Notes: a model not told the origin generated them from the sequence alone. A stretch of DNA of 64,000 bases from Henckelia pumila (GCF_033568475.1 NC_133123.1:61077522-61141521); one strand, 5' to 3'; counted from the stretch's first letter, positions 23,512 through 36,662 are shown. Numbers and translations are program-made.

Positions 23512-26500
23512 TTAAGCACTGCTCCTCTTCGAGTGTGAGCATCTGACTTGGATAGCAAGCGTTTTCGCGATATCCGGGCAAGAATCCTTGTCCCCGTCCC
23601 CGTCGCCTAGCACTTCTCTTTGGAACGGAACCGTGCACTCGGTCTTGCCCAAGCATTGCTGTTCGAACCCACAAAGTAAGTGAGACTAACACAAATTATT
23701 ACAATGTATTAACTTGTCATGAGATAAAAGATTTGTACCTCTTCGACAACTTTGTGAGCCTTGGAGGAGACGCATTTCCCCGGGATGAAAGCGCCGCATG
23801 CGCCATCAACCTCTCCGAAGCTGACGAATTCGACGGCGCTGACGACTTTCTGGTCAGGGCACACCAGGTGAGCTGCCTGCACAGGGTCCACCACTGCTCT
23901 GAATTGGTTGTTTTTCCTTTCCCATGTCTTGATGTGAGGTGGGTGGTACTCTGTGATCACACTGCAGATTGTATCTCTGTTCACTGTCAAGATTTCTATT
24001 TTGTCTGGGTTCCCTCCTGTCTCTTCCAATATCACCAACAGGTTCCCTTTTGGCTTCAGGTATGATCTTGGGATATGATACCTGAAAATTTGGGATAGAA
24101 TTTTCAAGTTTGTGATACTGTAAAATGTATAGAGTCCTCCAATCCTGTTCGTTGCAGGGGAGATAACTTACTCTTCTTGAGTGGGCTTATCAATGGCTGA
24201 GAGGTAAGAAACCCAGTATCGACCCATGCTTTCGCCGTTCACCCAGATCATTCCCTTCGCCATACTCGACATCCTGATAGCGACTGGGCTGGTACCTTCC
24301 GGGGCATTGAAATATCCCTGTCCGATCAAAAGCATGTATCTTGTAATTCCTATGTATGTTTCTTCATGCTTTTTCTATTGATAATCAGTTACCTTGTACC
24401 AGGTGACGGCTCCACCGGGGCCGCTAGAAGGCACCCATTTAACCTTGCTTGATCCTTCTTCTGTGTATAGTTGCATCTTCTCTCCAGCTACACCAACCTG
24501 GACATTAATTTTCTCGACTCAGTTTCGGATTTGTGATGCATAAACTCCTCATGTCTAACTCGTCGTTTGTATGTTACCTGTTGGCCCCAGTTATTCATAG
24601 TAATATCAAGAGTTCCAGACATTAATCCCTGCAGCGCGATGGCTCTTGGCCCTGCGAACCTCCTCTCCATGTATGCCCCACTGTTCTGTATTTCAAACTC
24701 TTTGTTAAGAACAATTTATTATATTAATTAGTCTATCCATATCTATCAGTGTACTAAATGGAAGACAGGTAATTTTGGCCACAACTTGAAAGGCCAAACA
24801 CCACCAACAGCTCATTTTCGATTAGCATATCTTGATTTAGTCTCTGATGCAGATATGATCATATTGCCAATACTGATTTGATAACAGTTCTTTCGCATGT
24901 CGTTATTCTACTGTGACAATAATGAACTGATGTATAAATGTTAGGCTGCAATTCTTCTAGAAAGAGCCCGAAATCGAAGAGACTGGTTTATCAGATCACT
25001 TTATATTTACTTGTAGAGGGAGTGTGGACCATGTAACAAGTAACTTACAGGGAAACCAACTGTCATGGCCAACAACGTGATATCGTTAACTCCAGGCTTC
25101 AAGTTTATTGGCTTGCTGAGAACATGGCTCTTTTCAATGTTGCTTCCATGCCCGAATCCTAGGAAAACAGTAAAAGATATTCTTATTGACAGAAGAAATA
25201 CTTTTATTGTCGGCAAACTTTTTTGATGGATACTGGTTTCGCGTTAAATTACCGACAAATTCGCCATTGACGAACGCAAGCAAAGCATGTCCAAGACTTG
25301 CAATCTGAAGGACTGGAAGGATATCAGCACGCATTGGCAAGTCACGCTTTTCAAACGAGATTCTACACAATATCAACAATAAAGATCATCTCCTTTTCTT
25401 GTAAAACAAAAGCATACATTCATTTCCTTGTGTACTTTTAAAGAGTGGGTACCTGGTGCTGTACCAAGCATAATCTGATGTATCTCTAGTAAAGCGATAC
25501 AATTCCTTAGGCGTCTTGCTCTTTACTTCCAAGTCCTGAATAGTTGGAATGCTTTCCTTGTACATCTCCCATTTTGTGATCTTTGCTTTCTTTGATGCAT
25601 GGAAGTTTCTAGAACTATGCTGTGCAACAACCTGCAGATGTATGTGAAGAGAAGAATCAGGAGTCCTGGAACTGAACCTGTCGCGGCTAAGAGCGCAAAA
25701 ACATTCGAGTTTCTCTTACCGTTTGAGTGTTGAAAACTACAGTCTTGCAATCAGGGAGGATGCTGATGGATTTAGCAGGTAAGTAATAGTCCACACCCCT
25801 GAAGGTGATTGTTGCAGGTGCCTTAGTGTGATTATTAGTCAAGAATGCAGCACAAATTTTCGTCCCCGCCTTCTCATAAGTCGTTATCTGAAAAGAGAAA
25901 TGGGTGGTAAATCAGTGATCCGACGCAAACTAGCATCTTGTGTGTCTTGAGTTTTTTTTTTACCTCAAGATTCTGGGTGATTCTCTGAACATGTTGAGTT
26001 CCCCAAAGCAAAGGCTTTTTGCTCAATCTGAAAGCCCTGTGCATGTCTCTCAAATGACCAAATTTAGGCTCCCTCTTCAAACCTATAAACAGAGAGACAA
26101 ATCAAGCGATTTGCTTTCTTGAATCATTTCACTTTTAGGAAAAACTGTCTGATTACCATATTCATCTAGTGGAGCTTCGTCGTAGTAGCGAGTGGTCACA
26201 AAAGATGAACTTGTTCTGCCGAAATTCGTTCCACCATGGTACTAGGAAAAGGTACTAGAGCTTCAGCATCAAGATTTTATTCAAAAATGAATAAAAATTT
26301 GTTCTGATTCTGGAATATGACACCACATGATAATATGCATACCATATAGTAGTTGTTGAGGGTACCGTTCCTTGCAAAAAACCGAGCTACAGAATATGCT
26401 ATATCTTCCGCGGCTCTCATGGATGGAGAGTCTCCAAATACTCTATACCTGAAACCAAAATTGTTTTAGGGAATCATAAGGCTTGGACAATGATCGATTC

Positions 26501-27894
26501 GTTCTTGTCCAAGGCTTCAACAACTTACTGTGCAGTCCAGTTCTCAGTCCAGAGTGAAGGCTTGTTAGGGCCGTTCGGACCAGGGAACGTGTCTCCGCAC
26601 TGCCTTCCATTGCAAGTACTAATCTGAAGAAGCAAAAGAAAGAACTCATAGAAACAAAGAACCAATGATACTCAAAATTAATTGAGGATAAAAATTCTAG
26701 CAGAAACATACCACTGTTTGGGGGGCATCCCTTTGCTTGCACATGAACCAGGGGATGCCATTGTATAAACCGACAGCCATATCTGCAGCCCATTTGACAT
26801 ATTTTGACCCTGCATCCTTATACGCTAGCTGGACGTTGTTGTACTCGTTTTCGATCTGCATTGTAGTGAAATGGTGAATTAGTGACGACAACTCAATTCT
26901 TGGAGTAGAATTTTATATGATAGTAAATGAGGAAACATACTTGTGCCATGATAATAGGACCTCCTTGATCAGCAAAGAGTTTCTCTTTTTTCATCAAGTT
27001 GAGGACCATTTCTGTGTACTGCTTCATGTGGTACTGCATTTTGAAATCATGAGTCATATTCTACGGATAAAACGAAGACAAAACAAAGTCGCCCCATGCT
27101 CGGATAGTTACCATGAAAGGCTCATTATACGAGCGGAACGTGATGTTGGGAACCTCTTTTAGCCAGTATGGAAATCCTCTGTGAATGAACAAGATTCATA
27201 TATGAATCTTCTGAAAACTTTTTTAATTTAAAATGAATAAGAATTGACAGAATATGAGGCTTACCCCAAGTTCCATTCGGCCTCAACATAGGGTCCAACC
27301 CGGAGGGTTACCCACAAACCATGCTCCCAAATCAGTTTGATGAATTTCACCACATCATAGTTCCCTTCAAAATTGAACTACAACACCAAGAAACAAGAAT
27401 ATCAACATCACAAATGTAAGATTCCCGAAAAAATAACCTCAAACTAATCAAACCAAAAAAAAAAAAAAGGGATGTGATTTTAATCTTAAGCCAATCACCT
27501 GTCCTTGAACAGGCTCATGAATGTTCCAGAACACATAAGTCTGTATGAGGTTCAGCCCACCTTCTTTAGCCTTGAGTATCAGATCAGTCCACATCTATAA
27601 ATATATAGGCACACATGAATGATATACAAATCAAATCTTCAATATATATAATTAATTCCATGCACATACAATCAATCAATCACAAATGCATGCATGCATG
27701 AGTACCTCAGGAGTGCTACGCGGATAATGTATCGAACCCGAAAACAACAACTCCCGGCTGCCATTTATGATCAAGGAACGGCCGTCGTAAGTGACGACAG
27801 GGCCGCCGCCCCCGGCCTTCTTCTTGTGGCCATGGACATTGGCCAGCAGCACAGAAAAGAAGGCAAACAAGAGTATACTTTTGATGTGAACCAT
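23512..27894 (-). CDS. Beta-galactosidase, GH35, with C-terminal SUEL-type lectin domain
   Basis: Nineteen exons: 27706-27894, 27499-27594, 27265-27377, 27112-27178, 26941-27033, 26712-26855, 26529-26623, 26343-26448, 26157-26241, 25964-26082, 25720-25887, 25453-25631, 25253-25362, 25049-25158, 24578-24685, 24393-24497, 24172-24317, 23739-24081 and 23512-23658. All have GT/AG borders and total 2523 nt, 840 aa. An N-terminal secretion signal ([20 protein letters not shown]) precedes the GH35 barrel. The active-site block [13 protein letters not shown] places the acid/base at E190, and LWTENW places the nucleophile at E261. The last two exons form a cysteine-containing galactose-binding lectin (SUEL) domain with VEFVSFG, CVSSKAH and [11 protein letters not shown]. 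It acts in the cell wall, removing terminal beta-galactose from pectin side chains or arabinogalactan. Sequence recalls the BGAL11/13/14/15 clade, but I cannot pick a member. Confidence 0.95.
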
Positions 27895-28170
27895 ATCTTT
27901 TTTTGGTTGTATATATGAAACAAGAGTAATGGGATTGATGCAGGCTCTTTCCCTCGCTCTCTCTATGCAGAGGAGGTGGGGCGGGGTGGGAGATGTGTAG
28001 AAGAATCCATGCAGAAGGAAAGGTAAATAGAGAAATTGGAGGTAAATATAATGGTGGGGAGGATGAGTCGGGTGATGTGGGTTATTTTTGGAAATTGAGA
28101 GCGAGTTTTTTGTTTGATTTAATGGACCAAATTTTACGATGCATTTTAGGTCTTTAACCATCTGCATCTT

Positions 28171-28226
<56 letters not shown>

Positions 28227-28853
28227 CTCGAATATACTATGTGAATGTGATTTGGATTTTAAATTTATAAAATTGGAATTTGACTGGTGTTTGACAAGAA
28301 TAAATTTAATACTAAAATAATAATATTGTCTTTAAAACTCAAATATAGTGAAATGTCATTTAATCCAACCTATTTAGTAAGATTTCATATAGTTCAATTA
28401 AATTTTGTGAAATACTTTTAATATAAATTTTATTTTAAAATCTCATTTTGTTAAAAGACTAAAATGGTAGTTGTAATTCCAAATCTAAAATTCCATGTTA
28501 CTAAACACAACGTAAAATTTTATTTTGTACACATTATTAAATGATAAATACGTGTGTGTACTGGATTCGAACAATTAAAATACATTAACTAATAATATTT
28601 TTAAAAGTGTGAGATGGATCGACCTGATCATTACTTTACAATTCCAAAATAATTTTTTTATGGGTTGTGTCGTATTAATTAAAAATCTGTTTTAAAAAAT
28701 TTGATGCTGAGACAGTCTCACTATCACTTAATAAGAGTTTTTGTGTTTTGAAAACTGGAAAAAAATATTAAATAAAAAGAAAATATTATGCTTTGAAGTA
28801 TATACATGGTGGAAACATATAATATTCCTGATGTGTTTTAGCAACCGTGAGTT
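27895..28853. other. BGAL 5' flank
   Basis: The presumed 5' UTR (27895-28040) is CT-rich on the coding strand. A weak TATA-like TTATATTTA lies near 28050. A (TA)n run is at 28174-28224. The rest is AT-rich with no gene. Confidence 0.45.
28174..28224. repeat. (TA)n microsatellite, about 51 bp
   Basis: A pure TA run about 280 bp upstream of the BGAL start codon. Confidence 0.95.
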
Positions 28854-29147
28854 ATTTGTATATCATCTTTTTTTTTTTTCAAATGGGTTGAGCCCGAAGA
28901 AAACCCCATCTCACATGAGTTAGAGACTCATTGGCTCATACGGGGTTAAATTGAGAGATGTGCACGAGCAGGAGGGACCTGAGGGAGGGAGAAACATGGC
29001 CGACTCCCAGAGCATACCCCACAATATTTCAGCAGGAATATGATTCACACGAGGATCGAACCAACAACGCTGAGAAATTTCTTTCCACGTCACCTCAGAC
29101 CTTACCAATTCGTCTATGCCCCTCTGAGCATTTGTATATCATCTTTT
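28854..29147 (-). mobile_element. tRNA-derived SINE with 18-bp target site duplication
   Basis: The body (28872-29129) reads on the minus strand. A perfect 18-bp duplication, ATTTGTATATCATCTTTT, flanks it at 28854-28871 and 29130-29147. Near the 5' end, box A (TAGACGAATTGG, 29105-29116) and box B (GGTTCGATCC, 29053-29062) of a Pol III promoter lie 42 nt apart, as in tRNA-derived SINEs. The 3' end is a short A tract (T run on plus, up to 28879) beside the duplication. A long target duplication plus poly(A) is the mark of L1-type reverse transcription. The SINE family is not identified. Confidence 0.85.
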
Positions 29148-29223
29148 GTTTCAAAATCATGTGGGTACGTATGTTTTTGTATGGATGATGTAATTTGTGA
29201 AATTGCTGTGAACCCATTATGTT

Positions 29224-29537
29224 TGAAATAAACGGTGTACGTGATTGGTTATGTAAAATCAGCAGTGTTGTCGTTTGTGTTGTAACACCATATACAACAC
29301 AGTGCAATAGAAATTTAAAGCGTAATTAAAATACAAGTAATTAATTTTGCACGAGTATAAAACTCGTGCGGGTGCCTTAGGGCTAAATATTACTAGTAAA
29401 CGTAATATCAGTCTTACAAAGTAATCCTAGTAATTTTACGAAAAGTCATTAAATCCTAAATTTCTCAACAAGTTGAGAAATCAAACTTGCATCCTAAAAT
29501 ACAACTGAGTATAAAAAAAATTGGATGCAACTCCCGT
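29224..29537 (-). repeat. Element A 3' LTR, distal part
   Basis: Matches 62240 onward of the 5' LTR. Interrupted at 29537 by element B, whose target duplication CCCGT is 29533-29537. It holds a 9-bp-stem palindrome (29461-29480) that is missing from the other LTR. Confidence 0.95.
29263..29304. repeat. Dyad motif copy in A's 3' LTR
   Basis: Outer half-sites CAGTGTTGTC and ACAACACAGTG enclose an inner GTGTTGTAACACC, forming a nested inverted repeat of about 42 bp. The equivalent copy in the 5' LTR is at 62279-62320. Confidence 0.8.
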
Positions 29538-32473
29538 TGAAACATCTACTACTAATAAATGCGGAATTTTTTTTTTATAACTAAGAATAATACTATACAT
29601 ATACACCCATACATATATGTATAAATTTTAGAAATAATACTAACAAATAAATTCTTTTAATAGTAATTTAAATAATTAAAAACCCCTTAATAAATAAAAA
29701 TCTTGAAAACATGCAATATGAATAAAAATCTATAACCCAAAATTCAAACTCATGCATGCGGAAATAATCAAAATTAAAACTTTGAAACATGTTTTAAAAA
29801 CTCAAATAAAGTATCTCAAAATAATAATAACTCTTCCATGCGACGGTCACGGGGTCACTGCCATGCTTGCTCATACATCCTCGCCACCGGTAGGAGCTAC
29901 AAATGAATCATCGTACTCACCTGCATCATATAAGCGTAGTGAGCCTAGAGGCTCAACATGTCTAATCCTTTATAACAAGGGTTAAAATAATGCATCACAT
30001 AATCATACTAATACATATAACTTACGTGGACATGCATGCATGATCTTAAAATAATGCATCATAAAAATTATTCATCATCAGTCGTACATACATCATAGCT
30101 AATCATACATAACATAATTGAGCATGTCATCATCATAAAAACTGAGTATGGTCATATCCATGAATGTGACTAATAACTGTGCCGACTGATCAGTCTAAGA
30201 ACCATCGTACGTGGTGGTGGATAAATCCACCTCTGTGCTGGTAGTAAACTACCTCTGTGCCAGTGGTAAAACCACTTCTATGCCGGTAGTAGAACTACCT
30301 CTGTGCCGGTGGTAAACCACCTCTGTGCCGCCACATCACTTCAATTTCCATAAAAATATTTTTCATGCTCAATTCTTGATCATAAACACATCATAAAATA
30401 TTTCATGTATACATGCACTTAAAAATGAGTCCATAATATATATTTAATTATTTTCATAACATATATACTTATACTTAAAATAAACTTCATGCATAAAATA
30501 AATTAAATATATATTTCGAACTTAGTAAATTTTCATGGGTTGGTCCAAACTGCTGATCACTCACTCTAAGCTCATTAAACTTAAATAAAAGCCCAATAGA
30601 AATAAATTCTTAATTAAGTGTCATTAATCATAATTGGGCATAAATAAAATATTTATGCCCATTAACTTAATCTAGGCCCAAAAATCATGTTTTATCCCAA
30701 ATAAATTAATTAAACTTAATTGGGCTTAAATAAAAATATTAAGCCCACTAACTTAATTAAACCTAATAAAACTCTAGACTGGCCCAAAAATGCACTGAAT
30801 GGCCCGAAAATTCTCATGGGCTCTCAAGCCCATAAAAATCATTGGGCTAACTTAAATAAATTATTTAAGATCCAAATAAAATTATTTGGAGGCCCAGATA
30901 ATTTTTTAACTAATTATTAATGCCCAAAAACCAATTAAACTCTTAATTAATTAAAAATTAAAATACCCGAGCCCGACCCATCTAACCTGGACCCGAACCC
31001 TACTGACCTGACCCATGACACCACAAACCCGACCCGGACCACCCAGACCCAACCCAGCCCCAAAACCCAGCCCGAAACCAACCGAGCCCTCCCCCCTTCC
31101 TTCTCCTCATGGCCTGCGCGTGCAGCAGCATCTCAGCCCTTTAAGGGCTTTAGCCGCCCAGCTCCGATTACTACCAGCTGGAGCCCTGCTGACACAACCT
31201 TACTCAAGGTCTTGGGGTTCTAACCAAGTTGGAACCAGCCCTTAACTCGATTCCTACAGCCCGTACAAGCCATTTTCCCGGAACTGCTCAATCTGCTCTC
31301 TATATATGGCAGCCCCTATACTCTTGTCTTTTCCGACCAACTCCGGCCACCAATGGCCGGAGCACCGGCACCAAGACCTCTCCAGGATCCAGGAGAATCT
31401 CCTAACCCAGCCCTGGCCCGAACCAACCATGCATGGCTCGGCCATGGCTCCTCTTTCCCATGCAAAAATTCTGCTCTCATCTAGCTGCTGAAACAGCTTA
31501 GTTCTAGCCTTTGTCCAGCCACTCCAGGATTGAAACAACCTTTAAAACTGATCCTAATGGACCCTAACTCACCTCTGGTTCGAACCCGACCCTCTGGACC
31601 GAACCATGCAAGTCAAAACATGAGTCGTGATCATGAATTCTCATATATATGCATCAAACAACCAAAAACTTGCATAATTTCGAAATAATTAGGAGATCTG
31701 AAATAAAAACATCGTTCATGATTAATAGCTTATATGGTGTTCAAGGAAAATAACTAAACTTGCCTTGTTAATTATTACGAAGATTTACGCGTATACGGGG
31801 CTCCGGGACGATAAACGGACCAAGAACTTGAAGAATCCTTGAAGGATCGGCTATGGAGGCTTGGTTCTCTGTTGAAACGTGAGGAAGGAGGTGGAGGAGA
31901 GGGGGTTGTCGGCTGAATGGGGTTAGGGTAGGGTAGGATAGGTTTTAGTTTTAAAATTTTATAAATAGGATTAAATTAGGATAATAACTAATTTGAGATA
32001 AAATCATACCTAAATAAATATTTAAAAACTCAATAATAACTTATTAATCTGATAATAAAACCAAAAATCCCGAAATAATAATTTAGAGGATTTTTAAAAT
32101 TTAATAAAGTCATTAAAATGACTTATTTTGGCTAAAAATCAACCCTTAAATAAATATATAATTAAATACAAAAATTTTCTTGACAAAATATCTTAAAATA
32201 TTATTTTTAAGGCTCATAAAATCTCATAAAATATTTTTGGCTCAAAATTTGATATCTCGTCCGTCCACGGTCCCGTCTACACGATCAAATAACTTATTTA
32301 CTCAAAAATCTAAAAATACAATAATTGCGGGTTAAATGCTAAAATAAATTTAAATCATGCATATAATTCACATAATAACACATAAATATCATTTAACCCA
32401 AAGATAAATTTTAAATAATTATTTTCCCTAATTATGCATGCGAATTTACGTATAAAAATTTTCGGGTGTTACA
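29538..32473 (-). repeat. Element B 3' LTR, full length (2936 bp)
   Basis: Bounded by TG and CA. It contains a row of short hairpins at 30217-30320, a GC-rich proline-codon-like stretch (30970-31540) that is not a convincing gene, and an AT-rich remainder. Confidence 0.9.
30217..30320. repeat. Five-hairpin array in B's 3' LTR
   Basis: Successive stems are GTGGA/TCCAC (30217-30230), GTAGT/ACTAC (30241-30252), GTGGT/ACCAC (30263-30275), GTAGT/ACTAC (30286-30298) and GTGGT/ACCAC (30309-30320). They are separated by CTCTGTGCC-like linkers with a 22-23 bp period. Four of them recur at 34333-34412 in the other LTR. Confidence 0.9.
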
Positions 32474-34323
32474 ATTCTCCCCCCCTTAAATTGAATTTCG
32501 TCCTCGAAATTTGACTGATCTAAATCTAATAACGGAGTCTCTCAAAAATCCAATTTACTAAATCCACGATTACCTATCTAGTTTCCAAGTTTCAGTATCC
32601 TAAACGTCATGCTTCTGCTGCGCACTCTGATAAAAAAAATATTTTATCCTTCCCAGGTGTCGTCTTTATCTCCATCAAACCTACATTTATAAACTTCCGC
32701 TGCTGAAACACCTCGTAAAGAGAATCATTACAATTTACTTACATTTCGCTGTAAACAAAATCTGACGTTTTATACAAATCTTAGTACTATAATGAAAGTA
32801 CACCCACATACTTACCTCAACTTATACGTAATACTCATATATTAACTCTACTATTCATCTTCCTAAACACAACAATCGCACTATGCCAAAATTTGACTGA
32901 TTTCATATGCTTATACACCCTACTTATCAATCCTCCAACATTCGTGAGCCGAACTTTTGTTCCCAAATTTACTTATTAAAGCATAGGATTGCAATATAAA
33001 CTCCAATAAATTCAACTTGTAAAGCTTATCCACACACTAGCCTTCTATAACAAGCTAAAACACCTATTAGTCGAACATCTGTCATTCGTCGTAATTTTCT
33101 TCGACTTATCCATTTACCACTATACTTCCAACTATTGAACACTTGAAAGTCTTAAATATCGAGTTCTATAAATCCATGAAACCCAAAAAGTGAATTTAGT
33201 GTCAAACGTCATGTACAACATAAATTCTCCTAACGTCAGGAATATGCTTAAAATATATGAATTCTAATTCTGTGGTTGGTTTAGGCTTAAGGCACTTAGA
33301 TTCTCCTATTGGAGGAGTGAAATTCCCCGAACAGTATTTAGATGTCATCGTCTCTAAATAGCGTAATCATATAACATTCAGTAGTTAATTCCATATCATT
33401 TTCTAGTTGCCTCTACTTATAGTCCATGGAACCTAAACTCCTCAAAATCAAAATACTAAGTCAATTACCTAATAAACTGAATAATCCACTCACAAGTAAT
33501 ACATGTTGGTCTCATGTATAGTCAAAACACAACTAGTACCTTTTTGTTCATGCATCACAAAAATATTGGTGGAGACACTCCTATAACATGACCCTGTAAT
33601 TCAAATTTATACAACCCAAGGGTATTGAAAGAACATCAATACAAATACTTATATACCATTAATCCCAACGTAAAACGAAAGTATCGAGATAACAGTTATA
33701 ATATCAAGTCATTATGATGACTTGTGATTATTCCAAGTGCTTCAAATACCCATATGTGTGTAGGACCAACAACCCAAATTCTCAAATGACTCAACTCTTA
33801 ACAAAAGAACTCACTCCAAAAATATATATATATCGTCAACTCTTAGGCCATATCTAAAGCTTATATTATATTTGACATCGAAACCAAAATTTATAACAAT
33901 TGTGCTATGCCACACCTGACCAATTACACAAGCCTATAAGAATTTACACCTTCATCATTCGATCATCACAACATCTAAAAGTCAGGCTGACAAGTTCCCA
34001 AATCTATTTATTTAAACGTAGTGACTTAAACATCAAATCCAATACAGTTTACTTGATAACACCAACCATGCGAACCCTTAAGTCTTATCAAAGATTATCC
34101 AATTTTTTTATCAGACTAACTCCATGATTATTCTTATTCTCAAAGATTCAAGAACCTAATACAAAACATACTTATCAACAATTTATACCTCATATAATTA
34201 AGAGTACAAACTTAATACCACAACCCAACACTATAACCTTATGGTACAAGTGCCATCTCCAAGAAAATCATGACTTCTTCGTTAATAAAAAACCTTAATA
34301 GTTAAATAAAGGACAACATGATA
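32474..34323 (-). pseudogene. Element B internal remnant without coding capacity
   Basis: Directly after the LTR on the minus strand lie the PPT (AAGGGGGGGAGAA) and the TTTCGAGGACGAAAT block that typically closes gypsy pol genes. The remaining roughly 1.8 kb is AT-rich, full of stops, and shows no RT, integrase or gag motif. It is either very decayed internal sequence or a non-coding 3' spacer kept by a deletion that removed pol, gag, PBS and part of the 5' LTR. Confidence 0.6.
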
Positions 34324-36565
34324 TCTGTGCTGGTAGTAAACTACCTCTGTGCCAGTGGTAAAACCACTTCTATGCCGGTAGTAGAACTACCTCTGTGCCG
34401 GTGGTAAACCACCTCTGTGCCGCCACATCACTTCAATTTCCATAAAAATATTTTTCATGCTCAATTCTTGATCATAAACACATCATAAAATATTTCATGT
34501 ATGCATGCACTTAAAAATGAGTCCATAATATATATTTAATTATTTTCATAACATATATACTTATACTTAAAATAAACTTCATGCATAAAATAAATTAAAT
34601 ATATATTTCGAACTTAGTAAATTTTCATGGGTTGGTCCAAACTGCTGATCACTCACTCTAAGCTCATTAAACATAAATAAAAGCCCAATAAAAATAAATT
34701 TTTAATTAAGTGTCATTAATCATAATTGGGCCTAAATAAAACATTTATGCCCATTAACTTAATCTAAGCCCAAAAATCATGTTTTATCCCAAATAAATTA
34801 ATTAAACTTAATTGGGCCTAAATAAAAATATTAAGCCCACTAACTTAATTAAACCCAATAAAACTCTAGACTGGCCCAAAAATGCACTGACTGGCCCGAA
34901 AATTCTCATGGGCTCCCAAGCCCATAAAAATCATTGGGATAACTTAAATAAATTATTTAAGGTCCAAATAAAATTATTTGGAGGCTCAGATAATTTTCTA
35001 ACTAATTATTAAAGCCCAAAAACCAATTAAACTCTTAATTAATTAAAAATTAAAATACCCGAGCCCGACCCACCTAACCCAGACCTGGACCCTACTGACC
35101 TGACCCATGACACCCCAGACCCGACCCGGACCACCCAGACCCAACCCAGCCCCAAAACCTAGCCCGAAACCAACCCGAGCCCTCCCCCCTTCCTTCTCCT
35201 CACGGCCTGCGCGTGCAGCAGCATCTCAGCCCTTTAAGGGCTTTAGCCGCCCAGCTCCGTCTACTACCAGCCGGAGCCCTGCTGACACAACCTTCCTCAA
35301 GGTCTTGGGGTTCTAACCAAGTTGGAACCCCTTAACTCGATTCCTACAGCCCGTACAAGCCATTTTCCCGGAACTGCTCAATCTGCTCTCTATATATGGC
35401 AGCCCCTATACTCTTGCCTTTTCTGACCAACTCCGGCCACCAATGGCCGGAGCACCGGAACCAAGACCTCTCCAGGATCCAGGAGCATCTCCTAACCCAG
35501 CCCTGGCCCGAACCAACCATGCATGGCTCGGCCATGGCTCCTCTTTCCCATGCAAAAATTTTGCTCTCATCTAGCTGCTGAAACAACTTAGTTCTAGCCT
35601 TTGTCCAGCCACTCCAGGATTGAAACAACCTTTAAAACTGACCCTAATGGACCCTAACTCACCTCTGGTTTGAACCCTACCCTCTGGACCGAACCATGCA
35701 AGTCAAAACATGAGTCGTGATCATGAATTCTCATATATATGCATCAAACAACCAAAAACTTGCATAATTTCGAAATAATTAGGAGAAATCTGAAATAAAA
35801 ACATCGTTCATGATTAATAGCTTATATGGTGTTCAAGGAAAAGAACTAAACATGCCTTGTTAATTATTACGAAGATTTACGCGTATACGGGGCTCCGGGA
35901 CAGCAAACGGACCAAGAACTTGAAGAATCCTTGAAGGATCGGCTATGGAGGCTTGGTTCTCTGTTGAAACGTGAGGAAGGAGGTGGAGGAGAGGGGGTTG
36001 TCGGCTGAATGGGGTTAGGGTAGGGTAGGATAGGTTTTAGTTTTAAAATTTTATAAATAGGATTAAATTAGGATAATAACTAATTTGAGATAAAATCATA
36101 CCTAAATAAATATTTAAAAACTCAATAATAACTTATTAATCTGATAATAAAACCAAAAATCCCGAAATAATAATTTAGAGGATTTTTAAAATTTAATAAA
36201 GTCATTAAAATGACTTATTTTGGCTAAAAATCAACCCTTAAATAAATATATAATTAAATACAAAAATTTTCTTGACAAAATATCTTAAAATATTATTTTT
36301 AAGGCTCATAAAATCTCATAAAATATTTTTGGCTCAAAATTTGATATCTCGTCCGTCCACGGTCCCGTCTACACGATCAAATAACTTATTTACTCAAAAA
36401 TCTAAAAATATAATAATTGCGGGTTAAATGCTAAAATAAATTTAAATCATGCATATAATTCACATAATAACATATAAATGTCATTTAACCTAAAGATAAA
36501 TTTTAAATAATTATTTTTCCTAATTATGCATGCGAATTTACGTATAAAAATTTCCGGGTGTTACA
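34324..36565 (-). repeat. Element B 5' LTR, truncated (2242 bp)
   Basis: Homologous to 30232-32473. Homology stops abruptly inside the hairpin array at TCTGTGCTGG, marking the deletion junction. Confidence 0.9.
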
Positions 36566-36600
36566 CCCGTAGCCTAAATTGAAGAGACAAAAAAGATCTT

Positions 36601-36662
36601 CAACAACACAGTTTTCACAGTGTTGTCTCTGATGTCTTCAACACGAACGGCAACACGGGGAC
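36601..36662. repeat. Second dyad motif copy in A's 3' LTR
   Basis: CAACAACACAG, CAGTGTTGTC, CAACACGGGG and CAACAACG half-sites are clustered here. The same cluster lies at 62551-62612 in the 5' LTR. Confidence 0.7.

Larger units (their letters stand above)
29538..36565 (-). mobile_element. Element B: gutted Tekay-like Ty3/gypsy element in A's 3' LTR
   Basis: The target duplication CCCGT is at 29533-29537 and 36566-36570. The ends are TG...CA; on the minus strand it begins TGTAACACCCGGAAA, typical of Del/Tekay LTRs. The 3' LTR is full length (2936 bp). The 5' LTR keeps 2242 bp and lacks its last 694 bp, the PBS and essentially all gag-pol. About 50 differences over 2240 bp (2.2%) separate the shared LTR parts. 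It can no longer transpose by itself. Confidence 0.88.

Noticed and set aside
29053..29116. tRNA gene suggested by box A and box B
   Set aside because: No cloverleaf can be drawn (no acceptor or anticodon stem). Flanking duplication and poly(A) show it is a SINE.
31015..31538. Proline-rich and Trp-rich ORFs on both strands in B's LTRs (also 35107-35628)
   Set aside because: GC-rich LTR sequence read in several frames; the two copies differ by frame-changing gaps, so no protein is conserved.
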